From positions 1 to 64,000 of the forward strand of contig QCCL01000004.1 in the NCBI GenBank assembly GCA_003281255.1: 64,000 bases of DNA, read 5' to 3'. The position numbers were made by a program, and so were the translations under genes. Every line of letters starts with the position of its first letter. Within the stretch, counting starts at the first letter, position 1. The notes under the pieces were generated by a model that worked only from the letters and a program-made list of their open reading frames with translations, was not told the origin of the DNA and ran no database searches. The stretch is from Prochlorococcus sp. AG-347-L02. GTDB lineage: Bacteria; Cyanobacteriota; Cyanobacteriia; PCC-6307; Cyanobiaceae. Shown here piece by piece: positions 28,089 to 35,814 of this stretch.

Positions 28089-28847
28089 ATGAGTTTTAAA
28101 CTAGAAGGTAAAAAAGCTTTTATAACAGGTTCAACATATGGGATAGGACTCTCAATATTAAAAAAATTGAAGGATTATGGTTGTGATGTTGCTTTGAATT
28201 CAAGATCTAGAAAATCTATTGAAGACGCAAAAGAGATTTTAGGAAATAATATTTATGGGATTACTGGAGATATGTCAAAAAAAGATAATGCCAAAAAAGC
28301 AATAAATGAATTTATTTATAAATATGGTTCTCTTGATATTTTAATTTGCAATGTGGGAAGTGGTAGATCTGCTAATCCTTTAGAAGAAACCCCTTTGGAT
28401 TGGGAAGAATCAATATCTAAAAATCTCATGACGGCAATTAATCCAATATCAGAAGCTTTTGATTTTTTAGCAAAATCCAAAGGATCAATCGTATGTATTT
28501 CATCGATATGTAGCCAAAAAATGATTGAAGGTGCTCCTTTAACTTATTCTTCGGCTAAAGCATCACTTAATAGATACGTCAAAAATTCCTCTTATTATTT
28601 TGCAAAAAATAAAATTAGAATAAATGCAGTATCTCCAGGCAATGTTTATTTTCGAGGTTCAATTTGGGAAAAGAAATTAGAAAATAATCAAAAATCAGTA
28701 GAAGTTATGCTTAAAGAAAAGGTACCATTAAATAAATTTGTTGCGCCTGAAGATGTCGCAGAAGCAGTTGCATTTTTGGCTTCACCTTTATCAATTTCAA
28801 CAACAGGTCAAATTCTCACAGTTGATGCTGGACAAATTATTTTATAG
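28089..28847 (+). CDS. Short-chain dehydrogenase/reductase
   Basis: A 252-residue SDR with TGSTYGIGLSILKKL, CNVGSGRS, SICSQK for the serine, YSSAKASLNRYVKN for Y-x3-K, and a C-terminal DAGQIIL replacing the usual DGG. Last intact gene of the cassette; behind it lies a broken glycosyltransferase. Third SDR in 4.5 kb and clearly different in sequence from the other two, so not a recent duplicate. Confidence 0.87.
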   Translation: MSFKLEGKKAFITGSTYGIGLSILKKLKDYGCDVALNSRSRKSIEDAKEILGNNIYGITGDMSKKDNAKKAINEFIYKYGSLDILICNVGSGRSANPLEETPLDWEESISKNLMTAINPISEAFDFLAKSKGSIVCISSICSQKMIEGAPLTYSSAKASLNRYVKNSSYYFAKNKIRINAVSPGNVYFRGSIWEKKLENNQKSVEVMLKEKVPLNKFVAPEDVAEAVAFLASPLSISTTGQILTVDAGQIIL

Positions 28848-28919
28848 TAAAAAGTGGAAAAAATTATCTTATTCATTTGATATTGTTAGCTGGATAAAAA
28901 GAAATTAAAAATAGCCTAA

Positions 28920-29255
28920 AAAACATTATTTTCTTTATTTAAAGTAACTTTTGATAGTTTATTAATTCTTTTTAATAAAGAAACTTCCTCAAATAAATAA
29001 AAATCTTTTGATAAAAGTTGATGCAATTGGTGATTTTTTTATTAAGTTACCTTTTGTTAAATCATTTTGAAAAATAATTCTAATAAACCGCCAATACTTA
29101 TATGCAATAAAGTTGTTCAAGATGTTGCTGAAAGATTAAATCTTTTTGATTTTATAATTATTGTTCCAAAAGGAGATGAAAACTTGATAACCATAAGTAA
29201 TCAAATGTCTATTCCTGAGAGTTTGAGACTTTTAAAAAAAGTAAAAAGAAGAAAA
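28920..29255 (+). pseudogene. Decayed family 9 (heptosyltransferase-like) glycosyltransferase remnant
   Basis: Three consecutive frames rebuild the N-terminus of a GT9 protein. 28920-28997 reads ...SLFKVTFDSLLILFNKETSSNK, then a stop. From about 28999 another frame reads NLLIKVDAIGDFFIKLPFVKSF, then TGA at 29068. From 29067 a third frame reads KNNSNKPPILICNKVVQDVAERLN. Removing one T near 28998 and adding one T near 29066 joins all three. I-K-x-D-A-I-G-D is the start signature of GT9 enzymes. Only about 110 codons remain; the rest is replaced by the 3' end of tRNA-Ser. The ORF track entry at 29067 is the last piece plus read-through into the tRNA. Confidence 0.8.
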
Positions 29256-29340
29256 CGGAGAGGGTGGGATTCGAACCCACGAATAGTTTCCTATTAAATG
29301 ATTTCGAGTCATTCGCTTTCGACCACTCAGCCACCTCTCC
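29256..29340 (-). tRNA. tRNA-Ser (anticodon CGA)
   Basis: An 85-nt class II tRNA on the minus strand. Acceptor arms GGAGAGG and CCTCTCC pair fully, with G as the discriminator. The anticodon stem AATGA/TCATT encloses CTCGAAA, giving anticodon CGA, which reads UCG. The long variable arm and GGTTCGAATCC T-arm fit serine. CCA is not encoded. Its 3' end abuts the truncated glycosyltransferase; its 5' end follows futA on the same strand. Confidence 0.96.
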
Positions 29341-29342
29341 GC

Positions 29343-29371
29343 CTGTTTATAAGTATGCACGTAATAAACAG
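29343..29371. repeat. Inverted repeat between futA and tRNA-Ser
   Basis: CTGTTTAT and ATAAACAG form a perfect 8-bp inverted repeat with a 13-base loop, two bases from the 5' end of tRNA-Ser. There is no T-run on either side, so it is not a standard terminator. It could shape processing of a futA-tRNA transcript. Confidence 0.5.
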
Positions 29372-29402
29372 AAAATTATGAACTATATAATTATCTTAAT
29401 TT

Positions 29403-30425
29403 TTAATTCCACCCGGCATCTTTCATCAATTTAATAGCTAAAGAATTTTTTTCTCCAAGGTCTTCTACAGTGACACTATCAGGTATAAAATCACCAAAGT
29501 TCTTTACTATTTCATTCTGATTAACCTCCTTCAAAGGATGTTCAAAAGTTGGAGCGGCTAAACCTTTACTTCCTTCAGGAGATGCTAAGAATTCAAGCAA
29601 CTGAATAGCTTCATTTTTATTTGATGCATATTTTGCAACACCACCAGCACTAATATTTACGTGTGCAGGATTAGGAATAAGGACCTTTGTTTTTTTTGCA
29701 TACAAAGCATCTCTCCTTCCATTGACACCCTCTAACATTCTTGCGACGTAATAATGATTAACAATCCCTACTCCACATTTTTTCTTAGAAACTGCTCTAA
29801 TTATTGAAATATCGCCTGGGAAGAATGGTTGGGAAACGTTTGAAATCATTCCGCTTAACCAAGCTTTAGTTTCTAATTCACCTTTATTAATTATTTGATT
29901 GGCAACTAGAGATTGATTGTATGGACTTTTTCTATTCCTTAAACATACTTTTCCTTTCAAAGAAGGATCAGCTAAGTCAGTGTAATCATTAATCTTGCTT
30001 ACATCAACTACCTTTGGATTGGCAACCATAACTCTTACTCTTCTTGTTAATGCATACCACTCCTTATCTGGATCTTTTAATCCAACAGGAACATCATTTT
30101 CTAAGTTAGAAGAAGTTATTGGTTGAAGTAATCCAGCTTTTGCTGCATTAGTAATTCTTGCTGCATCTACTAGCAATATTAAATCTGCTTGAGAATTCTT
30201 CCCTTCTCTTTTCAATCTTTCAATTAAAGATATTCCTGCTGCTTCTATAAGCCTAACTTTAATTCCTGTTTCATCTGCGAATTTTTTGTAAACACTTCGG
30301 TCTGTATTGTAATGTCTACCCGAATAAACTTTGACTTCTTTTTCTGTTGAATTAACAGGAATATTTATATTCATTAAAAATGTACATGTTAGTGCTGTAT
30401 AAAATAGTTTTTTTAGTTTTTGCAC
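29403..30425 (-). CDS. futA: Periplasmic iron(III)-binding protein of an ABC transporter
   Basis: Substrate-binding protein of the FutA/IdiA/AfuA class for ferric iron. A signal peptide (basic MQKLKKLF then a hydrophobic stretch, cleavage about residue 27) precedes VKVYSGRHYNTD, typical for the group. Iron-ligand tyrosines are expected in GRHYNTD and NHYYVARM. The 340-residue length is normal. It is divergent from the PKHD hydroxylase gene, sharing a 102-base promoter region. The permease and ATPase genes are not in the window. Confidence 0.94.
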   Translation of the reverse strand: MQKLKKLFYTALTCTFLMNINIPVNSTEKEVKVYSGRHYNTDRSVYKKFADETGIKVRLIEAAGISLIERLKREGKNSQADLILLVDAARITNAAKAGLLQPITSSNLENDVPVGLKDPDKEWYALTRRVRVMVANPKVVDVSKINDYTDLADPSLKGKVCLRNRKSPYNQSLVANQIINKGELETKAWLSGMISNVSQPFFPGDISIIRAVSKKKCGVGIVNHYYVARMLEGVNGRRDALYAKKTKVLIPNPAHVNISAGGVAKYASNKNEAIQLLEFLASPEGSKGLAAPTFEHPLKEVNQNEIVKNFGDFIPDSVTVEDLGEKNSLAIKLMKDAGWN

Positions 30426-30527
30426 TTTTTCAAATTAGTATCTATGGTTACTTTATACTTATCAAAACTATAAAATCCTTAAAAGCGATCTTCTATACAC
30501 AAAGATGTATCAATTTTTATATTACAA

Positions 30528-31193
30528 ATGAATTATTTAACCCATCAGTTACTAAATGCTGAAGAAATCAACCTTATAAAAAAAGAATTAGAAGACGCAA
30601 CTCAAGATTGGGAAGATGGGAAAAAAACTGCTGGCAGTCATGCCTCAATGGTAAAAAATAATTTGCAATTAGATAGAAATTCTGAAGTATCAAAAAAAAA
30701 TTCGCAATTAATTAATAAAAAGATCCTTTCAAACCAATTAATAAAAAGCTTTTCTTTACCAAAAAGAATCCATGGAATAATGTTTACAAAATCATCAAAA
30801 AATATGAATTATGGGAGACATATTGATAATCCATATATGTCTTCAGGTAGGTCAGATTTATCATTTACTCTATCGCTAACGAATAAAGATCTTTATGGAG
30901 GGGGTGAATTAATTATTGAAACAATGAATTCAGAAGAGAAATTCAAGTTAAATGCTGGAGAAATTATTATATATCCAAGTTCTTACTTGCATTCAGTCAG
31001 TAAAGTAATTAATGGTGAAAGATTAGTATGCGTAGGCTGGATAGAAAGTTATGTTAAATCAGCAGAAGAAAGAGAATATTTATTCGATCTTGATGCAGGA
31101 GCAAGAGGAGTTTTAGCAAAATATGGGATGTCGGATGAAGTTGATTTAATTTTTAAATCCTATTCAAACTTATTAAGAATATTAGGTAATTAA
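30528..31193 (+). CDS. PKHD-type Fe(II)/2-oxoglutarate hydroxylase (PiuC/YbiX-like)
   Basis: A 221-residue member of the PKHD-type hydroxylase family related to prolyl-4-hydroxylases. The metal triad is visible as H-x-D in YGRHIDNPY and a distal histidine in YLHSVSKV, with the 2-oxoglutarate arginine soon after (NGERLVC). Family members in other bacteria (PiuC, YbiX) sit next to iron-siderophore receptors. Here the gene is divergent from futA, which supports an iron-related role; the substrate is unknown. Confidence 0.88.
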   Translation: MNYLTHQLLNAEEINLIKKELEDATQDWEDGKKTAGSHASMVKNNLQLDRNSEVSKKNSQLINKKILSNQLIKSFSLPKRIHGIMFTKSSKNMNYGRHIDNPYMSSGRSDLSFTLSLTNKDLYGGGELIIETMNSEEKFKLNAGEIIIYPSSYLHSVSKVINGERLVCVGWIESYVKSAEEREYLFDLDAGARGVLAKYGMSDEVDLIFKSYSNLLRILGN

Positions 31194-31266
31194 TGGATCA
31201 TTTTATACATCAACTGGGTAATTAACACTAAACTTACTAAAGTATTTAAAGAATAATTTTTCATAA

Positions 31267-31494
31267 ATGCATAAAAAAAGTTCAATTTCTCTATTTCTTG
31301 CAGCCACTAGTGCACTAGCGATCTCATCATCTGCTAACGCAGGAGAACAAGATTTAGGAGGGCTCAAAGAATGGAATACAGATATGTCGATTGATGCTGA
31401 TTTTATATTGGATAAAGATGCTCAAAAATTGGCAGATGAAGCTGCAAAATCAAGTGTTTGTATCCCGATTGGTGAAGGTGAAAATTGTTGGTAA
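31267..31494 (+). CDS. Small secreted protein, unknown function
   Basis: A 75-residue precursor with a clear signal peptide (KKSSISLFLAATSALAISSSANA, cleavage after ANA) and an acidic mature part of about 48 residues ending CIPIGEGENCW with two cysteines that could form a disulfide. No enzyme motif. It faces the porin gene convergently. Well-formed signal and downstream terminator argue for a real gene. Confidence 0.7.
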   Translation: MHKKSSISLFLAATSALAISSSANAGEQDLGGLKEWNTDMSIDADFILDKDAQKLADEAAKSSVCIPIGEGENCW

Positions 31495-31501
31495 AAAAAA
31501 A

Positions 31502-31521
31502 AGCCTAGTTTAAACTAGGCT
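31502..31521 (-). terminator. Terminator of the porin gene (perfect 20-base palindrome)
   Basis: AGCCTAGTTTAAACTAGGCT is a perfect palindrome. Read on the minus strand it is followed by ten T (forward A-run 31493-31502), making an intrinsic terminator for the porin gene that ends at 31579. Confidence 0.75.
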
Positions 31522-31531
31522 TTAATATTTT

Positions 31532-31562
31532 AAAAGGGTATCTTATTGGATACCCTTTTTTT
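31532..31562 (+). terminator. Terminator of the small secreted protein gene
   Basis: GGGTATC - TTATTG - GATACCC with AAAA/TTTT extension and a run of T behind it on the plus strand. It lies beyond the palindromic hairpin used in the other direction, so the two convergent transcripts overlap at their 3' ends. Confidence 0.8.
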
Positions 31563-31578
31563 AATCTAAATAAGTAAT

Positions 31579-32835
31579 TTAGAATTTAAATGTTGTCTGA
31601 ACAACTGCTCCTGTGATATCGACACCAGCAGTACCAGTTCTATCACTAGCACCAAAAATAGCTGGAGCTACTGTAATTGAATCATTAACCTTGTAAGAAT
31701 AATATGCTTCCCAGGTAAAAGGAGTTACTGTATCTGAATCTGCTGTTTGAGGTTGACCTAAAGCAACGCCAATTTTGTCATCGGCTTGGAAAGTATCCTT
31801 CCATGTTAATCCGACGAAGTAAGCATCTGTGTCTGCATCTTGACCTTCAACAGTTGAGATATCGTAACCAACAGAAATTTCAGGAACTGCCTGAGTTTCA
31901 GTATCTGGTCTCCAATATCCTCTTAAACCATAGTTAGTGCTGTTCCCATCAGGACGAGCTTTACCTAATGAAGTTGTATAGTAGGAATCTGTCCATCCGT
32001 TATACTTCATAGCACCAATAAGTGAAATATGGTAGGTGTCGGTAGTATAAGCAACTTGAGTTGACCAATTAGTCTTAGCCTGGTCAGATAAGAACCCCTT
32101 AGTTGATTTATTCTGTTTACTTACTACGTTTGAACTTAATGAGAAGCCATTATCGCCCTTATAAGCCCAACCTATACCAGAATCAGTACTTGCACCGTAT
32201 GCTGCACCATTACCACCAAGCTTGAATTGTTTTGTTATTGGCTGATATATAGATGGTGTAGCACCATGCATGTAGTAGTTCTCAATTTTTGGACCAATCC
32301 AAACTGTATTATTATCGCCTACAGGGAATGAATACCAAATTTTATCTACCTTAATAGTGTCATCATTTCCGTTTGATGAAGAAAGGTAGGTACCATAAGT
32401 TTTACTTGAGAATACATCAGTAGCATTTCCAGTTTTTAACCTAACATACAAGTCATCATCGCCAGTAAAACTGGTGTTTAAATTTAATTGATGAGTATAT
32501 TGAAAACCTATGGCTTCTTCAAGATCACCAGAAGAGTTTTCAACTCCGCCAATGTCAAAAATAGCTTTACCGTTCATCACTGTGGTATCAGAGAAACCAC
32601 CAGCTTCAAATTCATTTTGCTGAGCTTCTAGACCATCAATACGGCCTTTAAGGATTGCAATATCTTCACTAATCTCGTTAATGAATGTTTTGCTGTCAAG
32701 TTTCGAAGATTTTGTTTGGCTACGTGAGTAGCTGTTCATTTCTTCTATGTTGACAACGTCGGAAGCTTGAGCAGCAACTGGAGCAAGTAAGCTCAAGGAT
32801 GCGCCTGCTACCAACATTTGTTGGAAGAGTTTCAT
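31579..32835 (-). CDS. Outer-membrane porin (Som-like)
   Basis: A 418-residue outer-membrane protein with a signal peptide (LFQQMLVAGASLSLLAPVAAQA) and a body of alternating amphipathic strands rich in Gly, Thr and aromatic residues, ending VVQTTFKF with the C-terminal phenylalanine of beta-barrels. Resembles cyanobacterial Som/OprB-type porins. The mature N-terminus shows a predicted coiled coil (EISEDIAILKGRIDGLEAQ) but no recognisable S-layer homology domain, which most cyanobacterial Som porins have. Confidence 0.82.
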   Translation of the reverse strand: MKLFQQMLVAGASLSLLAPVAAQASDVVNIEEMNSYSRSQTKSSKLDSKTFINEISEDIAILKGRIDGLEAQQNEFEAGGFSDTTVMNGKAIFDIGGVENSSGDLEEAIGFQYTHQLNLNTSFTGDDDLYVRLKTGNATDVFSSKTYGTYLSSSNGNDDTIKVDKIWYSFPVGDNNTVWIGPKIENYYMHGATPSIYQPITKQFKLGGNGAAYGASTDSGIGWAYKGDNGFSLSSNVVSKQNKSTKGFLSDQAKTNWSTQVAYTTDTYHISLIGAMKYNGWTDSYYTTSLGKARPDGNSTNYGLRGYWRPDTETQAVPEISVGYDISTVEGQDADTDAYFVGLTWKDTFQADDKIGVALGQPQTADSDTVTPFTWEAYYSYKVNDSITVAPAIFGASDRTGTAGVDITGAVVQTTFKF

Positions 32836-32968
32836 TTTACCTCACACTAAAGTAGCCCAAATAATTTGGGTAACTATACTGTATCGAGCGTAACAAAAAA
32901 CGAAAGATATATAAGTTTCATTTCGACGTAACTTTTGATACTATTTGTTTTTTTGGTTTATAAATATT

Positions 32969-33844
32969 CTATTTTTTAATTTTTATCAATGGGTAATTAA
33001 GGGATTCTCTTTCATCTACCCATGATGAAGCAATTTCTCTTGCTAATTTTCGAATCTTTTCAATATATTGTGCACGATCTGTAACTGAAATTACTCCTCT
33101 AGCATCAAGAAGGTTAAAAGTATGACTACATTTCAGAACAAAATCAAGTGCAGGGTAAGTTAATTTCTTTTCTATTAAAGTAATTGCTTCGGCTTGATAA
33201 ATTTCAAACAATTTTCTGAGATTATCAGGACTTGATTCAGCAAAATTATAAGAGCATTGACTTTTTTCAAACTGAAGCCAAATATCGCTATATTTAAAAT
33301 CTTTGTTCCAATTTAAGTCCCAGATACTTTCTTTATCCTGCAAAAACATTGCAATCCTCTCTAATCCGTAAGTGATTTCAATTGGAATTGGATTACAGTC
33401 TATACCCCCGCATTGCTGGAAATAAGTAAACTGAGTAACTTCCATTCCGTCCAGCCAAACTTCCCAGCCTACCCCCCAGGCTCCAAGAGTTGGTGACTCC
33501 CAATTATCTTCGACAAATCTAATATCATGATTTTTAGGATTAATTCCAAGAGATTCTAGAGATGTCAAATATTTTTCCTGGATTCCCTCCGGTGAAGGCT
33601 TAATTATTACTTGATATTGGAAGTAATGTTGAGCCCTATTTGGATTATCTCCATAACGACCATCTGTAGGTCTTCTACATGGCTCTGCATACGCCACACT
33701 CCAAGGCTCTGGGCCAATAGCCCTTAAAAAAGTATGCGGATTCATTGTTCCAGCACCTTTTTCGGTATCATATGGCTGCATTATCAAACAACCTTCTTCT
33801 GACCAAAAATTATTTAAATTTTGAATTATATCCTGAAAAAACAT
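32969..33844 (-). CDS. glyQ: Glycyl-tRNA synthetase alpha subunit
   Basis: Catalytic subunit of the heterotetrameric class II glycyl-tRNA synthetase. The 291 residues begin [27 protein letters not shown] in typical form, with [28 protein letters not shown] and [12 protein letters not shown]. The beta subunit (glyS) is not in the window, as usual for cyanobacteria where the two genes are apart. Confidence 0.97.
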   Translation of the reverse strand: MFFQDIIQNLNNFWSEEGCLIMQPYDTEKGAGTMNPHTFLRAIGPEPWSVAYAEPCRRPTDGRYGDNPNRAQHYFQYQVIIKPSPEGIQEKYLTSLESLGINPKNHDIRFVEDNWESPTLGAWGVGWEVWLDGMEVTQFTYFQQCGGIDCNPIPIEITYGLERIAMFLQDKESIWDLNWNKDFKYSDIWLQFEKSQCSYNFAESSPDNLRKLFEIYQAEAITLIEKKLTYPALDFVLKCSHTFNLLDARGVISVTDRAQYIEKIRKLAREIASSWVDERESLNYPLIKIKK

Positions 33845-34000
33845 TTAATTAAATTAGTTGATAAATTTTGATCAATGGCAGTAAACATAATAACAAAGCC
33901 TTAAAGTAAAAAATATTTTTAAGGCCAATTTCTCAAAAATATCCTTCGATAAAACGCTTTCATTAAATTAGATTCTTGATAAAAATAAACGAGGAATTAA

Positions 34001-34387
34001 TTATCTAAAAAAATCTAATGGCAATGGTCCAAAAGTATTAGATTCTTTAGCGCCTTCGTTATTCTGACATGTTATTAAAATTCCTTCTCCAAGACCATTT
34101 TCAGATCTTACAAAAACATTACTAGTTTTTTGATTAGCTTTTAAAAAAACACCTCCATCAGCATGAAGGGAACCTAGATTACCGAATTTAATTGAGGGAT
34201 ATTTCTTAGAAATTGATTGTAATGCTTCAATAGCCTTATTATCACTAGGTGCCATTATTCCTATTGTTATCCAATCGGCATCAAAAATATTTGCTTCTAG
34301 TTCCTTTAAAAGTTTTTTTTCTTGCCTATTAGTTAATTGAGGTGCAGTTCTGAAATTATTTAAATCGACTAATTTATTAATTTCCAT
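34001..34387 (-). CDS. DUF1824-like cyanobacterial protein
   Basis: A 128-residue protein that I associate with DUF1824. Features: an N-terminal helix, ADWITIGIMAPSDNKAIEALQS, LHADGGVFLKANQ and a C-terminal GPLPLDFFR. No enzyme motif seen. It lies 23 bases behind the MIF-like gene on the same strand, so the two plus the 57-residue ORF upstream may form an operon. Confidence 0.65.
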   Translation of the reverse strand: MEINKLVDLNNFRTAPQLTNRQEKKLLKELEANIFDADWITIGIMAPSDNKAIEALQSISKKYPSIKFGNLGSLHADGGVFLKANQKTSNVFVRSENGLGEGILITCQNNEGAKESNTFGPLPLDFFR

Positions 34388-34410
34388 TAGCTTTTATATC
34401 TAAAAAAATC

Positions 34411-34743
34411 TTAACCAAATGTTCTTCCATTCCAAGCCCACAATGAAGCTGGCACATCCTCAAAAGAAATATAAATCCTATCTATTGGGATCCCCATCTT
34501 CTCAAATACAAAATCTGATATTGGCTTTGCCATTTCTGAAGGATTTAGAGAACCTATTGATTTGATTTCTAAAAAGCAAGAAGGTGTCTTATCATCAAAA
34601 GACATTTGGCAATTATCGTCTATTTTCGCCATAACAAAAGTTCTTGATTTATTAGTTAAAGATGAAATTAAAATTGAAATTTCTTCTAGTAATTTATCTT
34701 TATCATTTACTTTTGCTGAAGTCGAAACATTAATATAAGGCAT
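34411..34743 (-). CDS. MIF-like tautomerase
   Basis: A 110-residue member of the macrophage migration inhibitory factor / phenylpyruvate tautomerase family. After removal of Met1 the catalytic Pro1 is exposed (MPYINVST). Further family features are SCFLEIKSIGSLNP and IPIDRIYISFEDVPASLWAWNGRTFG. MIF homologues with tautomerase activity are known from Prochlorococcus. Its start is 2 bases from the stop of the small ORF at 34746. Confidence 0.88.
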   Translation of the reverse strand: MPYINVSTSAKVNDKDKLLEEISILISSLTNKSRTFVMAKIDDNCQMSFDDKTPSCFLEIKSIGSLNPSEMAKPISDFVFEKMGIPIDRIYISFEDVPASLWAWNGRTFG

Positions 34744-34745
34744 CT

Positions 34746-34919
34746 CTACGCAGCAAGATAATCTTTCTTAGAGTCATTTTCTAGATAAACAGTTTTATTT
34801 TTTAAATTTCTTTTTGATGAAAGATATGCCATATCGTATGAACTTATTCCATTTTTGTAGGGATTGAAAAGAGCATTTTTAGACCTGTTTTTTTTGCTCC
34901 TTCTGAAATCAATCATCAT
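34746..34919 (-). CDS. 57-residue hypothetical protein upstream of MIF
   Basis: Below the ORF-track cutoff. From ATG 34919 the minus strand encodes 57 residues: a very basic N-terminus (MMIDFRRSKKNRSKN), then NPYKNGISSYDMAYL, and a C-terminal LENDSKKDYLAA. An AGAAGGAG-like purine stretch lies inside the gene, not before the start. The stop is 2 bases before the MIF start, suggesting coupling. Not recognised. Confidence 0.55.
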   Translation of the reverse strand: MMIDFRRSKKNRSKNALFNPYKNGISSYDMAYLSSKRNLKNKTVYLENDSKKDYLAA

Positions 34920-35069
34920 TAATAAATCATTAATTAATAATTTAACTTTTTTTGAATATATGTCTAGCTTTTTTGAGAATTTTTAATTTATTAAATGAAA
35001 AAAAATTTCTGATACACAATTAGAATTTCTATTTACTAAATTTGATATACCTATATTGAAGAACTTATT

Positions 35070-35708
35070 TTGGAAGTTTTAAATAATTATCAAAGGAAAA
35101 AACTTGATGAGAGCAATGATGAAGAATTTTATTCTGATCCAAAATTTGTTTATCATCTAGACGCTAACTTCAGGCAAAATCTATCAGATTTATATGAAAA
35201 AGAAATTGATAATAATTCAACTATCCTTGATTTAATGTCTAGTTGGGATAGTTATTTACCTAAAGGGAAAAAATATAAAAAAGTTATTGGACATGGTTTA
35301 AACAAACAAGAACTTGAAAGAAACAAAATTTTTGATTCTTATTGGATACAAAATTTTAATTTAAGTCAACAAATTCCTCTAGATAAAGAAAGCGTTAATT
35401 ATTGCTTGATGGTGGCTGCATGGCAATATTTACAATATCCAGAGAATTTAACTAATGAAATTGCAAGAATATTGAGTAGAGAGGGTAAGATTATTATCGC
35501 TTTTTCAAACAGAGCATTTTGGCATAAAGCTCCTAACATATGGATTTCATCTACTGAAGAAGAGAGGGTAAAATATGTAAGGAAAGTATTAATCTCAAAC
35601 GGATTTAATGAGCCAAAAATTATCAAAAAGTTTACTGAACCAGCACTTAATATCTTTAATTTTTTAAATAAAGACCCATTTTATTGTTTAATCGCAACTA
35701 GAGAGTAA
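35070..35708 (+). CDS. SAM-dependent methyltransferase-like protein
   Basis: A 212-residue protein starting with TTG. It follows the class I methyltransferase plan in reduced form: ILDLMSSWDSYLP in place of the glycine-rich SAM loop, VIGHGLNKQEL for strand 2, then VNYCLMVAAWQYLQYPENLTNEIARILSREGKIIIAFSNR. The DLMSSW form is a known cyanobacterial and plant subgroup of uncertain activity; loss of the glycine motif makes catalytic activity uncertain. Confidence 0.75.
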   Translation: MEVLNNYQRKKLDESNDEEFYSDPKFVYHLDANFRQNLSDLYEKEIDNNSTILDLMSSWDSYLPKGKKYKKVIGHGLNKQELERNKIFDSYWIQNFNLSQQIPLDKESVNYCLMVAAWQYLQYPENLTNEIARILSREGKIIIAFSNRAFWHKAPNIWISSTEEERVKYVRKVLISNGFNEPKIIKKFTEPALNIFNFLNKDPFYCLIATRE

Positions 35709-35814
35709 ATTTTTAATTCCATTACAAAAAACAACTCTATGGAAAAGTCAACAACTATTTTTCATAGCCATACTTTTAAATTTTTACTAATATTGGGTAG
35801 TTAAAATTAATCAT

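Noticed and set aside
29067-29297. 76-residue ORF of the track as a gene
   Set aside because: Its C-terminal part is read-through into tRNA-Ser (RGWDSNPRIVSY is the usual antisense-tRNA translation) and its N-terminal part is the last frame of a broken GT9 gene.
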